Source: Streptomyces sp. NBC_01591 (lineage in GTDB: Bacteria; Actinomycetota; Actinomycetes; Streptomycetales; Streptomycetaceae). From it: a stretch of 64,000 nt of DNA. A program made the translations under genes and the position numbers. The stretch is taken from assembly GCF_035918155.1 (NCBI RefSeq), contig NZ_CP109327.1:6386001-6450000 (forward strand). The letters run 5' to 3'. Below are positions 17,572 through 25,275 of this stretch, piece by piece. Numbering within the stretch: position 1 is the stretch's first letter; the number at the start of each line of letters is the position of its first letter. The notes beneath the pieces are model-generated. The model was not told the origin of the DNA. It saw only the letters and a list, made by a program, of their open reading frames with translations, and did no database searches.

Positions 17572-17879
17572 GCGGCGTTCCTTCTGTCCTGCTCGGGGGA
17601 GAGGTGCGGGCACTGCCCGACGCGTACGCGGGCATTCAGTTCGGTGACGGCTCGGCGTCCCCGGGCCCGCTCGTGGTGGCCGCAGGCACACAGCCAGTCC
17701 GCGACAGGGATCCCGCCCCGGTCCAGCCCCCGGATGTGGAGACCGGGGCGGATGCCGGACACGGTGGTCGCGTGCTGGTCAGGGCGAACAGCAGTAAGGA
17801 CGGCCTTGCGGCCGACGTCTTTCGCGCCCAAGGCCGTCCAGGGCGCTGTCTGCTTGGCGCGGTGCGGGCGGGTGGTCAT
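17568..17879 (-). CDS. Small Cys/His protein of the replication operon
   Basis: 103-aa basic protein of unknown function. A CACGHHER motif and a later CPHL could bind a metal ion. It overlaps the prim-pol stop (ATGA, 17876-17879) and the DUF3987 start (17568-17571), so the three genes form one tightly coupled translation unit. Its conserved position suggests a replication accessory role. Confidence 0.7.
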   Translation of the reverse strand: MTTRPHRAKQTAPWTALGAKDVGRKAVLTAVRPDQHATTVSGIRPGLHIRGLDRGGIPVADWLCACGHHERARGRRAVTELNARVRVGQCPHLSPEQDRRNAA

Positions 17880-18793
17880 GCCGTCCTCCCCGCATTGAGG
17901 CTGAACAGGCCGTTGGTGACGGCACGTTCGGCGTATGCCTCGGGGACACCGACGGAGACGGCCGCAGCGATGATCTGCTGTCCCATGGCGTCCAGGCCGC
18001 ACGGTCCGGGACAACCGGTGTGCTGCTTGGCGAGGAACTGGGCGACTCCGTACGCCTGTGATCCGGCGCCGGATTCGGTCCGGGCACGGACCAGGGCCAC
18101 GCCTCGGTCCAAGCCGGTACGCACGAAACGCTCGGTGTGGCGGCATCCGGTGGCCACCGTCGCATCCCACGTGGCCGACCGGGTGAGGGAAGAGACCACC
18201 TCGCCGCGGGCGGGGGTGGTCTCTTCCCTGTCGACCAGGGCGCGGACGACGTCCGGCAGGCGGGTCATGGTGCCGGTGCCAGGCCCGAGCCACCGGGCGT
18301 AGGCCATGCTCGACTTGATGTCGACGCCGGGGCGTACGTGGTTCGCGGATCGCATCGAGCCCAGGTAGATCCAGTGCTCACCACGGGTGGTGAGCACTGT
18401 CCGGGTGGCGGGTAGCGATTCGCGGGCCCAGATGACGGCGTCGACGTCGTCCAGGTCCACCACGGTGAGCCGGGCGCCGCCGGGGTGGTAGGCGACGGCC
18501 TGCGCCTGCTGCCACGCCGACGCCCAAGCGAGGGAATGAAGTACGGCGGGGTCGGCGGTGGCGGCGGCCCAGCCGTGGCAGATGTCGATGCACCGACAGG
18601 GCCCGGCGGTCTTCATGTTCGGCCGGCCGCCACAGGCGTTGTCCCGGCAGGCGGCGCAGTTCCCGAACGGGAGCTTCCCCGCCCGCAGGGGCAGCACGGG
18701 CACGCCGACTGCCGCGAGCCCCAAAGCAGTTTCCAGGTGTGCCAGTAAGCGCGGCCGGTGGCCGTCTCGCCGGATCGGGATCGGATGGGTCAT
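17876..18793 (-). CDS. Primase-polymerase (prim-pol) replication protein
   Basis: 305-aa protein with the N-terminal bifunctional DNA primase/polymerase domain. ALGLAAVGVPVLPLRAGK begins the fold. A Cys-rich insertion (CAACRDNACGG, CRCIDICHGW; residues 46-74) is typical of actinobacterial members. The acidic metal-binding strand is VVDLDDVD at 111-118, followed by TRGEHWIYLG. In AICEs this RepPP protein initiates autonomous replication after excision. ATG 18793 follows a GGAGA site; the frame upstream is not coding-like. Confidence 0.85.
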   Translation of the reverse strand: MTHPIPIRRDGHRPRLLAHLETALGLAAVGVPVLPLRAGKLPFGNCAACRDNACGGRPNMKTAGPCRCIDICHGWAAATADPAVLHSLAWASAWQQAQAVAYHPGGARLTVVDLDDVDAVIWARESLPATRTVLTTRGEHWIYLGSMRSANHVRPGVDIKSSMAYARWLGPGTGTMTRLPDVVRALVDREETTPARGEVVSSLTRSATWDATVATGCRHTERFVRTGLDRGVALVRARTESGAGSQAYGVAQFLAKQHTGCPGPCGLDAMGQQIIAAAVSVGVPEAYAERAVTNGLFSLNAGRTA

Positions 18794-18832
18794 GCTGGGT
18801 GTCTCCAGTTCTGTAGAAGGTGCTGGCAGGCA

Positions 18833-18870
18833 AGGGCGGCCCCGGACTTTGGCGAGACGGGGGCCGCCCT
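18833..18870 (-). terminator. Hairpin between membrane-protein and prim-pol genes
   Basis: A perfect 11-bp stem (18833-18843 with 18860-18870, 16-nt loop) starts 3 bp after the stop of the membrane-protein gene on the minus strand. It probably separates the transfer and replication transcripts. Confidence 0.6.
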
Positions 18871-18872
18871 GC

Positions 18873-19352
18873 TCACTGCTGGTTGGTGGTCTTGGCCCAC
18901 ACGCCACGGGTGGTGGTGTGGACGTTGCGCCGGTCCTGGTGGACGGGCCCCTTGTAGTGGTGGTGGTGCACGTCCGGCAGTGCTTCCTTGCCGCGGCGGA
19001 CCAGCCGGGCGAGGGCGAGGATCGGGACGGCGGGGGCTCCGAGGAGCAGGGCGAGGACGGTGGGGTCGGCGTGCTGGGATGCGATGAGCAGGCCGATCGC
19101 GATCAGGCCGGGGGGCACGGTGGCGAGTCCGGCGGTCAGCATGAGCCTGCTCGCGTCGGTGGCCTTCTGGGACATGGGCGGGATGCCTGGCTGGGCGACC
19201 GGGGGCGTGCTGCCGTACTGGGGCAGCGGGGTCGTGTCGCGGTAGGCGGTGGGCGTCTCGGGGGTGGGCCGGTAGGCGTCGGTGATGATACGCGCGGCTT
19301 CGGCCGCGGCCTCGGCGTCGGTCATCGGGAGCGGGCGAGCGGGACGGTTCAC
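18873..19352 (-). CDS. Small membrane protein of the element
   Basis: 159-aa protein with a hydrophilic Pro/Thr-rich N-terminal half and two membrane segments (about LMLTAGLATVPPGLIAIGLL and DPTVLALLLGAPAVPILALA) before a basic, His-rich tail. GTG 19352 is preceded by GGAGGAG at ideal distance. The location beside the TraB-like gene and the topology suggest a spread (Spd) protein for intramycelial plasmid movement, but no family is recognised. Confidence 0.7.
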   Translation of the reverse strand: MNRPARPLPMTDAEAAAEAARIITDAYRPTPETPTAYRDTTPLPQYGSTPPVAQPGIPPMSQKATDASRLMLTAGLATVPPGLIAIGLLIASQHADPTVLALLLGAPAVPILALARLVRRGKEALPDVHHHHYKGPVHQDRRNVHTTTRGVWAKTTNQQ

Positions 19353-19373
19353 GGGGTACTCCTCCCGGGCGGG

Positions 19374-19411
19374 CCGGGGGCCCGGCGTCGGGTGTGACGC
19401 CGGGCCCCCGG
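19374..19411 (-). terminator. Strong hairpin downstream of the TraB-like gene
   Basis: A 16-bp perfect GC stem (19374-19389 with 19396-19411, 6-nt loop) lies in the 170-bp gap 19353-19522. It should stop the long transfer transcript coming from the right. It contains the first copy of the GGTGTGACG repeat. Confidence 0.7.
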
Positions 19412-19519
19412 TCAGGGGGTCGGGTAGGTGTGACGGGGGTGTGACGGGCCGCTGTGAGGGCGCGTCACACCCGCTCCCGCCTAGGGGTTTGGGTGTGACG
19501 CGGCCGTCACATGTGACGG
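19391..19519. repeat. GTGTGACG repeat cluster, candidate clt transfer locus
   Basis: Seven copies of GGTGTGACG or close forms lie in 129 bp: direct at 19391, 19427, 19438, 19492 and 19512; inverted at 19463 and 19505. The last inverted/direct pair makes the 16-bp palindrome 19504-19519. In Streptomyces plasmids the TraB translocase recognises clustered 8-bp repeats (TRS) in the clt locus near its own gene. This cluster begins 4 bp beyond the traB-like stop and is the best candidate for that site. Confidence 0.6.
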
Positions 19520-19522
19520 GTG

Positions 19523-21595
19523 TCAGGCGGCGGCGAGGACGGGGACGATGCGCCACCGGCCGGTCTGGGAGGTCGGCTGGAGACGGCCCTCCATGGCGGC
19601 GTCCTTCAGCCGCTTGGACACCCAGGACCGACCGAGGTTGTTGCGGTCGCACCAGTCCATGAAGTCCTTCGGTCCGATGACCATTTGCCCGGCCGCCTCG
19701 AACTCGTCGAGCGCGCGGGCGAACAACTGCCTGGCTTCCTCCGGGCCCGGCTTGCGGCCGGTTTCCTGACCGAACAGCGGGGTGTCGTCACCCTGCTGGG
19801 CCGGGGGAAGGTCGGCCTCGGGGTCCATGGCGGCGTCCTCGGGGTCGAGCTGGGTGCCGGTCTGGATGTCGTCGGTCTGGTCCGGCACGGCAACCTGCCC
19901 TGTCTCGTCGGTGCGGCGGCCGGTGTACGCGCGGCCGACGACCGCCTTGGCGGCTCCGGCGGTGATCGGGTCGGCCTCGGCGCCGTTGCGTACGCCCCAC
20001 TGCGCGAGCATCTCCATGACGGACACGGACCGGGTGGTGAACTGCTGGGTGCGGCCGGGGGAGGCGTAGCGCTCCGGGTCGATACCGCCCGAGACGATGT
20101 AGCAGTAGCCGGGCTTGCGGTTGCCCCACGCTCCGGGGTGGGCGCCCTGGTCGATGACGGACTCGGGCAGGCTGAAACCCTCGTCCCTCGGGTCGCAGCC
20201 GAGCGCGATCACGGACGGGAGAGAGGCCCGGGTGCTGGTCGACATCTGGTCGTAGGACGGGCGTTGCAGCGAGACGATGAGGGAGACGCCGGCGGACCGG
20301 GCTTCCTGGGCGATGCCGGTGAACGCGTCGTCGCCCAGGGCGCGGAGCGTGTTGGCGGCCTCTTCCATCCACGCGACCATGTACGGCATGCCGGGGCAGC
20401 CGCACGCGGTGCGGTCCGGTCGGCAGGAGTGCGCCGGGTCGGTCTGCGTACCGGCGGCCTCCTTGGTCCATTGCCGGTAGCTGTGTCGGCCGAGCCATCC
20501 CGTTCGGGCGGGGATGACGTGCTGCAGCGCTTCGACCATGGCTTCCGTGTCTGCTCCGCCCTCGACTGCCCAGTCGTAGGCGGGGAGTAGCGGACGGAAG
20601 TCCTGGAACGCTTTGGGGTCGGACAGCCACATGATGACGTCGCTGCGGGACAGGATCTCGGTCATGAGGTTCAGGGCGGCGTCGCCCTTGCCGGACCCGG
20701 TGCCCCCGGCGATTAGGAAATGGCTGGCGTTGCGCCCGGCCTCCGGGTCGCCGGGCAGCCACACCATGAGTGGCGATCCGTCGTCGTACTGGCCGATGAC
20801 CAGCGGGTCCGTGATCGAGGCGCCCGGCTGCGACGGGCCTTCCCACGGCTGAGGCTCGGTCAGCATGTCCTTGGGCACGATGACCAGGTCCCCGCGCCGG
20901 GCGGAGTCCGGGTCGGGCTGGAACCGGACTGCCGACTGCGGGAGGTCCAGTGCGGACGCGATCCGTACCAGTGCTTTCGCGACATCGTCGGTGGTCTGCT
21001 CCCCGCCCTCCAAGGCGAGCGCCGCGGTGACCCTGTTCGGCTCGACCTGCGTGCGGCCGATCATCGCCTTGGCCAGACCGACCTTTGCGAGCAGCCCCTT
21101 GTCGGCGGACTCGGTGGCCGCAGGACCGTCGGAGGTCCGCAGCGCCATCCGCACGTTCCAGGACAGGGCGAGCACCACACCGCCCATCAGGAAGGTGTCC
21201 GGCAGGATCCCGGCCAGCGGTCCTTCGAGCGCGGCCGCGGTCACCCACGCCGACGCGGACGCCACGGTGATGGCGGAGTGCAGGCGCCGCTGCGGGCTGG
21301 TCTCCCGACCGGCCCACCACGTGGCGCTGGTCAGGGCCACGGCGGACAGGGTCAGCCCGACCCCCGCCCCGACCGAATCGGCCCACAGCAGGTGCGCACC
21401 GCTCCCGGCGACACCGATTCCGACAACGCCGAGCCACGGCGGGAGGTGCGGCTTGGCCCGGTGCAGGAGGTACGCCCCGATGCTGCCGCCGGTCGTCGAT
21501 GTGCTGTGGTCGCTGCGGGTCCTCATCCGTTGTGCCGTCCTTTCCAGCTCTCGTTCCATGTCTCGTCCGTCCTGGTCAACCCACCGGCGGCTCAC
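19523..21595 (-). CDS. TraB-like FtsK/SpoIIIE conjugative DNA translocase
   Basis: 690-aa motor expected to move double-stranded DNA between mycelia. Membrane segments occupy about residues 53-145. The FtsK ATPase core has Walker A GGTGSGKG at 297-304, followed by DVIMWLSDPK and the region AWMEEAANTLRALG. The C-terminus (about 630-690) is a winged helix (SWVSKRLKDAAMEGRLQ), the part that reads transfer-site repeats in TraB proteins. GTG 21595 overlaps the preceding stop (GTGA); ATG 21559 or 21526 are alternatives. It is the only large transfer protein here, as usual for Streptomyces conjugation. Confidence 0.9.
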   Translation of the reverse strand: MSRRWVDQDGRDMERELERTAQRMRTRSDHSTSTTGGSIGAYLLHRAKPHLPPWLGVVGIGVAGSGAHLLWADSVGAGVGLTLSAVALTSATWWAGRETSPQRRLHSAITVASASAWVTAAALEGPLAGILPDTFLMGGVVLALSWNVRMALRTSDGPAATESADKGLLAKVGLAKAMIGRTQVEPNRVTAALALEGGEQTTDDVAKALVRIASALDLPQSAVRFQPDPDSARRGDLVIVPKDMLTEPQPWEGPSQPGASITDPLVIGQYDDGSPLMVWLPGDPEAGRNASHFLIAGGTGSGKGDAALNLMTEILSRSDVIMWLSDPKAFQDFRPLLPAYDWAVEGGADTEAMVEALQHVIPARTGWLGRHSYRQWTKEAAGTQTDPAHSCRPDRTACGCPGMPYMVAWMEEAANTLRALGDDAFTGIAQEARSAGVSLIVSLQRPSYDQMSTSTRASLPSVIALGCDPRDEGFSLPESVIDQGAHPGAWGNRKPGYCYIVSGGIDPERYASPGRTQQFTTRSVSVMEMLAQWGVRNGAEADPITAGAAKAVVGRAYTGRRTDETGQVAVPDQTDDIQTGTQLDPEDAAMDPEADLPPAQQGDDTPLFGQETGRKPGPEEARQLFARALDEFEAAGQMVIGPKDFMDWCDRNNLGRSWVSKRLKDAAMEGRLQPTSQTGRWRIVPVLAAA

Positions 21596-22191
21596 TGCGC
21601 GGTCCAGTTCATGCGGGGCCGCTCCGGGCGCTGGGCGCGGTGGCGGTGGGCGCCGAGCTCGCCCTCGTACTCCTGCTGGAACTGGGCGTAGCAGGCGGCG
21701 GCGAGCTTGGCGGCGTTGCGCAGCTCGTCGGCCGCGCGCTGCATCTTGCGAGAGACCTTGAAAGCCCTGATCTTGGCGCCGCCCATCCGGCCGTCCGGGT
21801 CCGGGACGGTGCTCAGCACCGCCTTGAGGATTTCGGCGCCCATCGCGACCTCGAAGGAGAGCATCACGGCCGCGGCCCGCAGGCTGTTGCAGTAGTCGCG
21901 GATCTGAGCGGGGCTGCTGAACTCCGGTGCCGGGAGCAGGCCCTGAGCGCTCTTCGTGCCGCCCTGCTTCGGCACCTTGTTGTTGTTGATCGTGAGGTTG
22001 ATCGGCGGGACGACCGATGCGCCCATCGCGCCGACGAAACCGCCGGCCATCGCGCCCGCGTTCGCGAACTTGTCGCTCTTGTCCGTGCTGCTACGCACAC
22101 CGCCGCGCCTGTTGGCACGGGGCGGCGGCCCGTACGGCTGCTGTCCCTGTTGCCGCGCGAAGTTGTTGACCCCGTTGCTGTTGCTTGCCAT
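21592..22191 (-). CDS. Transfer-associated hypothetical protein
   Basis: 199-aa protein. A disordered, Gln/Asn/Pro-rich N-terminus precedes a Gly/Ala-rich segment (AGAMAGGFVGAMGASVV) that could be weakly membrane-associated, then a helical C-terminal half (QIRDYCNSLRAAAVMLSFEV). ATG 22191 follows AAGGAG. It overlaps the TraB-like gene and similar proteins sit there in other AICEs, so a helper role in transfer is probable but undefined. Confidence 0.72.
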   Translation of the reverse strand: MASNSNGVNNFARQQGQQPYGPPPRANRRGGVRSSTDKSDKFANAGAMAGGFVGAMGASVVPPINLTINNNKVPKQGGTKSAQGLLPAPEFSSPAQIRDYCNSLRAAAVMLSFEVAMGAEILKAVLSTVPDPDGRMGGAKIRAFKVSRKMQRAADELRNAAKLAAACYAQFQQEYEGELGAHRHRAQRPERPRMNWTAQ

Positions 22192-22204
22192 GGTGATCTC
22201 CTTT

Positions 22205-22597
22205 TCAGGCGGAGAGGAAGAGAGCCGCGACGAGCAGGGCGGCGATGTGGGCGGTCTGATCGACGTGCGCGGCACCGCCGTTGGCGGCCCAGGTGCTCTG
22301 GCGGGCCAGGCGCATCCAGGCGGCGACGGGCCAGCGCCGGTCGATCACGGCGTGAGTGGCACCGATCCACAGGACCGCGGCCAGGGTGGGCAGCAGCGGG
22401 AGCCGCCAGCCCAGGACAGTCGAGCCCAGAGCGAGCAGGAGCGCGCAGACGACGACATGTGTGGAGGCGTGGGAGGCGTTGGCCGTCCAGCCCTTGACGC
22501 CGGGCCCGGCCTTGCACTCGGCCTGATGGTCGGTCTGAAGCGGGTAGTCGGCGATCAGATGGCCGACGTAGAGCAAGAACGCTAGGTCAGCGAACAC
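22205..22597 (-). CDS. DUF3307-like membrane protein
   Basis: 130-aa polytopic protein. It starts with FADLAFLLYVGHLIADYPLQTDHQ, the conserved acidic/His motif of DUF3307 proteins, and has three to four membrane segments including VVCALLLALGSTVLG. A second His/Asp set is THAVIDRRW. GTG 22597 follows GAGGAG. Many AICEs carry such a protein next to the transfer gene; its role is unknown. Confidence 0.75.
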   Translation of the reverse strand: MFADLAFLLYVGHLIADYPLQTDHQAECKAGPGVKGWTANASHASTHVVVCALLLALGSTVLGWRLPLLPTLAAVLWIGATHAVIDRRWPVAAWMRLARQSTWAANGGAAHVDQTAHIAALLVAALFLSA

Positions 22598-22606
22598 GTC
22601 TTCTCC

Positions 22607-22945
22607 TCAAGCGGCGAGAGTGGGAGCGGAGTCGTGGCAGGTCACGCACATGCCGAGCGATGGCGGGATGCAGTACCCCGCATCCCGTCCGCAGACGGGG
22701 CAGGTGCGGCGGGCCGTGTTCGCCTTGGCGAGCGCCGCCCACTTGGCTGGCGTCATCGGGCGGACCGGCTTGGCACGGTCGACGAGGTACAGGTACGCGA
22801 CCAGCGGGTTGCGGCGGCGGCGCGGTCGTTCGAGCTGAGCGGCGACGTCCTGACCGCCAGGCCGCAGCCCGAGGGCGCGGAGCTGTCGGCGGGTGGCGTA
22901 ACCGTCGGGGGCGAGGCGCCACCGGTAGACGGGAAGTGCGGCCAT
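22607..22945 (-). CDS. RRQRL-type zinc-binding protein
   Basis: 112-aa protein. YATRRQLRALGLRPGG resembles the RRQ(R)L motif region, followed by a basic stretch and a four-Cys zinc site CPVCGRDAGYC with CVTC near the C-terminus. The N-terminal start ATG 22945 overlaps the stop of the upstream gene by one base. The family occurs on Streptomyces plasmids and integrative elements; function is unknown, possibly nucleic-acid binding. Confidence 0.75.
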   Translation of the reverse strand: MAALPVYRWRLAPDGYATRRQLRALGLRPGGQDVAAQLERPRRRRNPLVAYLYLVDRAKPVRPMTPAKWAALAKANTARRTCPVCGRDAGYCIPPSLGMCVTCHDSAPTLAA

Positions 22946-23817
22946 CACATGGCCCCGGCTTCGACAGCCCGCAGGTGCGGGCGGGACGGCTCCTCGTCGT
23001 CGCGGACGGCGAGGATCTGCTTGCGTCCCCACGACTCGCTCATGCCGAATGCGTCGCCCAGCGCACGGGCACTGAGCGGGCGGCCCGCCTGTACGGATTC
23101 GCCGTACGCACGGCGGGCGTCCTGCCGCATCCTCTCCAGCTCCGCTTCCTCGAACTGGTCCCGAGACAGGGCCGCGTCGGTGGTCTCTTCCTCCGGTGTG
23201 CGGGCGGTGTGCGGATCAGGCGCCTGCACGGCGTCCGCATGGGGCGCGACCTGCGCGGACGGCTCCACGACGGGCAGCGGGGCAAGGGGTTCGGCCGCCT
23301 CGGTGGCGGGTGTCTGCGCGGGGCGTGCGGGGGTGTGCGGGGCGGGTGCGGATTCCTGCCCGTCCGGCACCCGCACGGTCTCGGCGGCGGTGCGGTGGTG
23401 CAGCACCTTCGCGACCAGATCCGACCCGAAGAAGATCGCACCGACCGGCAGCGACGTCGCGATGAGGACGAGTGCGTAGTGCGCACTGTCCCAGTGCGCG
23501 AGGCGGACCATGCCGATGTCCGGCTGATGCAGTGCGGGGACCAGGCCGTGCACGTAGTTGAGGACCAGCGACGCGACGGTGTACCCGCCCAGCACCCAGA
23601 GCGCGAACCGGCGGTCGGTGCCGGTCAGGACCAGGGTGGCGATCAGGGCGAGAGCCATCAGCCCGTCCACGACGAACGGGTAGAGGGTCGCCGCGGCCGG
23701 ATCGGCGCCGATCGCACGGGCGATGTCCCGCAAGGCGTTCCAGGACACCCGGAACGCCATGCCGACCACGGCGACCAGCGCGACGACCAGGAGCACGCGG
23801 GGGTTGATGCGCTTCAT
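22945..23817 (-). CDS. DUF2637 membrane protein with helix-turn-helix tail (spread protein)
   Basis: 290-aa protein. Four membrane segments fill residues 8-130 (VLLVVALVAVVGMAF; LYPFVVDGLMALALIATLVL; FALWVLGGYTVASLVL; ALVLIATSLPVGAIFFG). A Pro/Ala-rich linker follows. The C-terminus has a helix-turn-helix-like segment (LSARALGDAFGMSESWGRK). DUF2637 proteins are common in Streptomyces conjugative elements and are often labelled SpdB-type. ATG 23817 overlaps the upstream stop (ATGA). Confidence 0.82.
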   Translation of the reverse strand: MKRINPRVLLVVALVAVVGMAFRVSWNALRDIARAIGADPAAATLYPFVVDGLMALALIATLVLTGTDRRFALWVLGGYTVASLVLNYVHGLVPALHQPDIGMVRLAHWDSAHYALVLIATSLPVGAIFFGSDLVAKVLHHRTAAETVRVPDGQESAPAPHTPARPAQTPATEAAEPLAPLPVVEPSAQVAPHADAVQAPDPHTARTPEEETTDAALSRDQFEEAELERMRQDARRAYGESVQAGRPLSARALGDAFGMSESWGRKQILAVRDDEEPSRPHLRAVEAGAM

Positions 23818-24095
23818 GCCGCACCCCCGTCGGTCAGGCCCGTCGGGCGGACCGGGATGACGGCGACGAGGTGGGCGGCGACCGGGGTGGGGCGCGTCTC
23901 GCGCCAGTCCCACTCGGCCCCATCCACGGCCGCGTATCCGAGACCGGCCAGTGCCGCCGCCCGCTCCTCCAGGGTCGGGACCGGGATGACGCGGCGGAAC
24001 TCGTGCACGGGCCATTCCAGCGCCGGGGCGTCGGTCAGGACGTACAGGCTCCAGGTACCGGCCACCCCCGTGGCCATGCGCGCCTCGGGCAGCAT
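23814..24095 (-). CDS. Hypothetical protein (DUF6303-like)
   Basis: 93-aa acidic protein. WSLYVLTDAPALEWPVHEF, PVPTLEERAAALAGLGYA and EWDWRE are the most striking parts and recall a small family found on streptomycete elements. No function is known. Both ends overlap neighbours (TGATG at 24095, ATGA at 23814), which supports the reading frame. Confidence 0.65.
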   Translation of the reverse strand: MLPEARMATGVAGTWSLYVLTDAPALEWPVHEFRRVIPVPTLEERAAALAGLGYAAVDGAEWDWRETRPTPVAAHLVAVIPVRPTGLTDGGAA

Positions 24096-24496
24096 CACGC
24101 CACCCCCGGACCGGTCATGAGCGAGAAGGGCATGGCCCGCCAGGCGACCTGAGAAGCGGGAAGGCCCGTGCCCGGCCCCCAGCAAGCGCGATCCGCACCC
24201 AGCTCCACCGCGTGATCCTCGGCGGCCTGGAGGCTGAGGTGGATGCTGTGGGGCTCGCCGTAGTGCAGCAACAGCACGGCCGTCTTCAGCCCGCTGTGCG
24301 CATCCTCCAAAGCGGCCCGCAAGGAGCTGCAGACGTGCTCGGCGCGCTCCACCCGGCTGCTGAGATCGAGAGCCGAGCGCGTGTGACCGGCAAACGCCTG
24401 GTCGGTCATCTTCTGTACCTCAGCCGCGCGGCGGCGGGCCTGGTAGAGGGCCGCGGTCAGCCTGCGGAGCCGGGCCGTGGTGACAATGCGAATCAC
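24095..24496 (-). CDS. Hypothetical protein of the transfer operon
   Basis: 133-aa, mostly helical protein with a basic N-terminus (RLRRLTAALYQARRRAAEV) and probable coiled coil to about residue 70. No domain is recognised. GTG 24496 overlaps the stop of the upstream gene (GTGA). Its place in an unbroken chain of overlapping genes is the main evidence that it is real. Confidence 0.65.
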   Translation of the reverse strand: MIRIVTTARLRRLTAALYQARRRAAEVQKMTDQAFAGHTRSALDLSSRVERAEHVCSSLRAALEDAHSGLKTAVLLLHYGEPHSIHLSLQAAEDHAVELGADRACWGPGTGLPASQVAWRAMPFSLMTGPGVA

Positions 24497-24798
24497 GCCG
24501 CCACCGCCACACCAGCGGTGCCGCCCATCACCGAGCGGCGGACCGCACGACGCGGGCGCCGGCCGGACGGCTGGCGCTTCAGCGGCAGCGTCCGCAGCAG
24601 GGACTCGGCGTAGGCCGCGACCTCCGGGTCACTCTCGCGGAGCTCCGCGAGCACCTCGTGCGCCACGTCCAGCCGCGCCGCCCGCTCCATCGCGGACTCC
24701 GTGGCCGGACCGGTGAACAGCTCCAGGTCGATACCGAGCGCCAGCTCGGTGAACTCGGTGGCCGTAACGGCCACGTGACCAGCAACGATGTTCTTCAT
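24493..24798 (-). CDS. Hypothetical protein of the transfer operon
   Basis: 101-aa protein, acidic in the first two thirds and strongly basic near the end (LKRQPSGRRPRRAVRRS). No family recognised. ATG 24798 follows CAAGGAG. Its 186-bp upstream gap is unusual in this operon and holds a tRNA-like element and a long hairpin. Confidence 0.65.
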   Translation of the reverse strand: MKNIVAGHVAVTATEFTELALGIDLELFTGPATESAMERAARLDVAHEVLAELRESDPEVAAYAESLLRTLPLKRQPSGRRPRRAVRRSVMGGTAGVAVAA

Positions 24799-24823
24799 GG
24801 GTCGGTTTCTCCTTGCGGTGGGA

Positions 24824-24870
24824 CGGCCCGAAAGGCGGCCCCGGTGGTAGGACACCGGGGCCGCGGGCCG
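24824..24870 (-). promoter_or_regulatory. Long hairpin before the gene at 24798
   Basis: A perfect 12-bp stem (24835-24846 with 24853-24864, 6-nt loop) is extended by an outer 7-bp pairing (24824-24830 with 24864-24870). In the minus-strand transcript it lies just upstream of the ribosome site of the 24798 gene. It may be a terminator/attenuator that separates this gene from the upstream pair. Confidence 0.5.
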
Positions 24871-24925
24871 TTGAGTGGTTCCGCCCGTCGAGGCGAGCGG
24901 CCCGGCTACCGGGGGCAGCCGTAGT

Positions 24926-24973
24926 GCCCCGGGCCGGATTCGATCCAGCGCCCTCGCGGCGAGTTGCCGGGGC
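24926..24973 (-). repeat. tRNA-like 48-nt element, copy 1
   Basis: Read on the minus strand it begins with GCCCCGG and ends with CCGGGGC (7-bp acceptor-like stem). Directly before the 3' strand is a 5-bp stem with a 7-nt loop (GCTGG-ATCGAAT-CCGGC), resembling a T arm (TTCGAAT). The remaining 17 nt can form a 4-bp hairpin (CTCG-CCG-CGAG). There is no CCA. It lies between two element genes, 12 bp beyond the stop at 24985. Confidence 0.55.
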
Positions 24974-24984
24974 TGTGGTGCGGG

Positions 24985-25275
24985 TCAGAGCATCAGCCGG
25001 TACTCGGCGACGATCTCCGGGACGTCCGCGAGCTGACGGGCCGCCCGGCGGACGTGAGCCGCGCGTTCCTGGCCGGTGCTGATGTCCGCGGCGAGCAGGG
25101 ACGCGGCGGCGTCGTCGAGTGCGTCGGCCCCGGTCACGCCGCAGCGGTCGAGGATGGTGGCGGCGGCGGATACCTGCTCGGCGAATTCGCCGAGCGAGGA
25201 GGCCGACGGTTCCGCGATGACATCCGCGATGTAGTGGCCGTAGCTGGACATAGTGAGCTCAGCGGTGATTGTCAT
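24985..25275 (-). CDS. Hypothetical protein of the transfer operon
   Basis: 96-aa acidic, Ala-rich helical protein. No domain recognised. ATG 25275 overlaps the stop of the upstream frame (ATGA); an internal ATG at 25251 (MSSYGHYIADV) is an alternative. It is framed by the two tRNA-like elements. Confidence 0.62.
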   Translation of the reverse strand: MTITAELTMSSYGHYIADVIAEPSASSLGEFAEQVSAAATILDRCGVTGADALDDAAASLLAADISTGQERAAHVRRAARQLADVPEIVAEYRLML

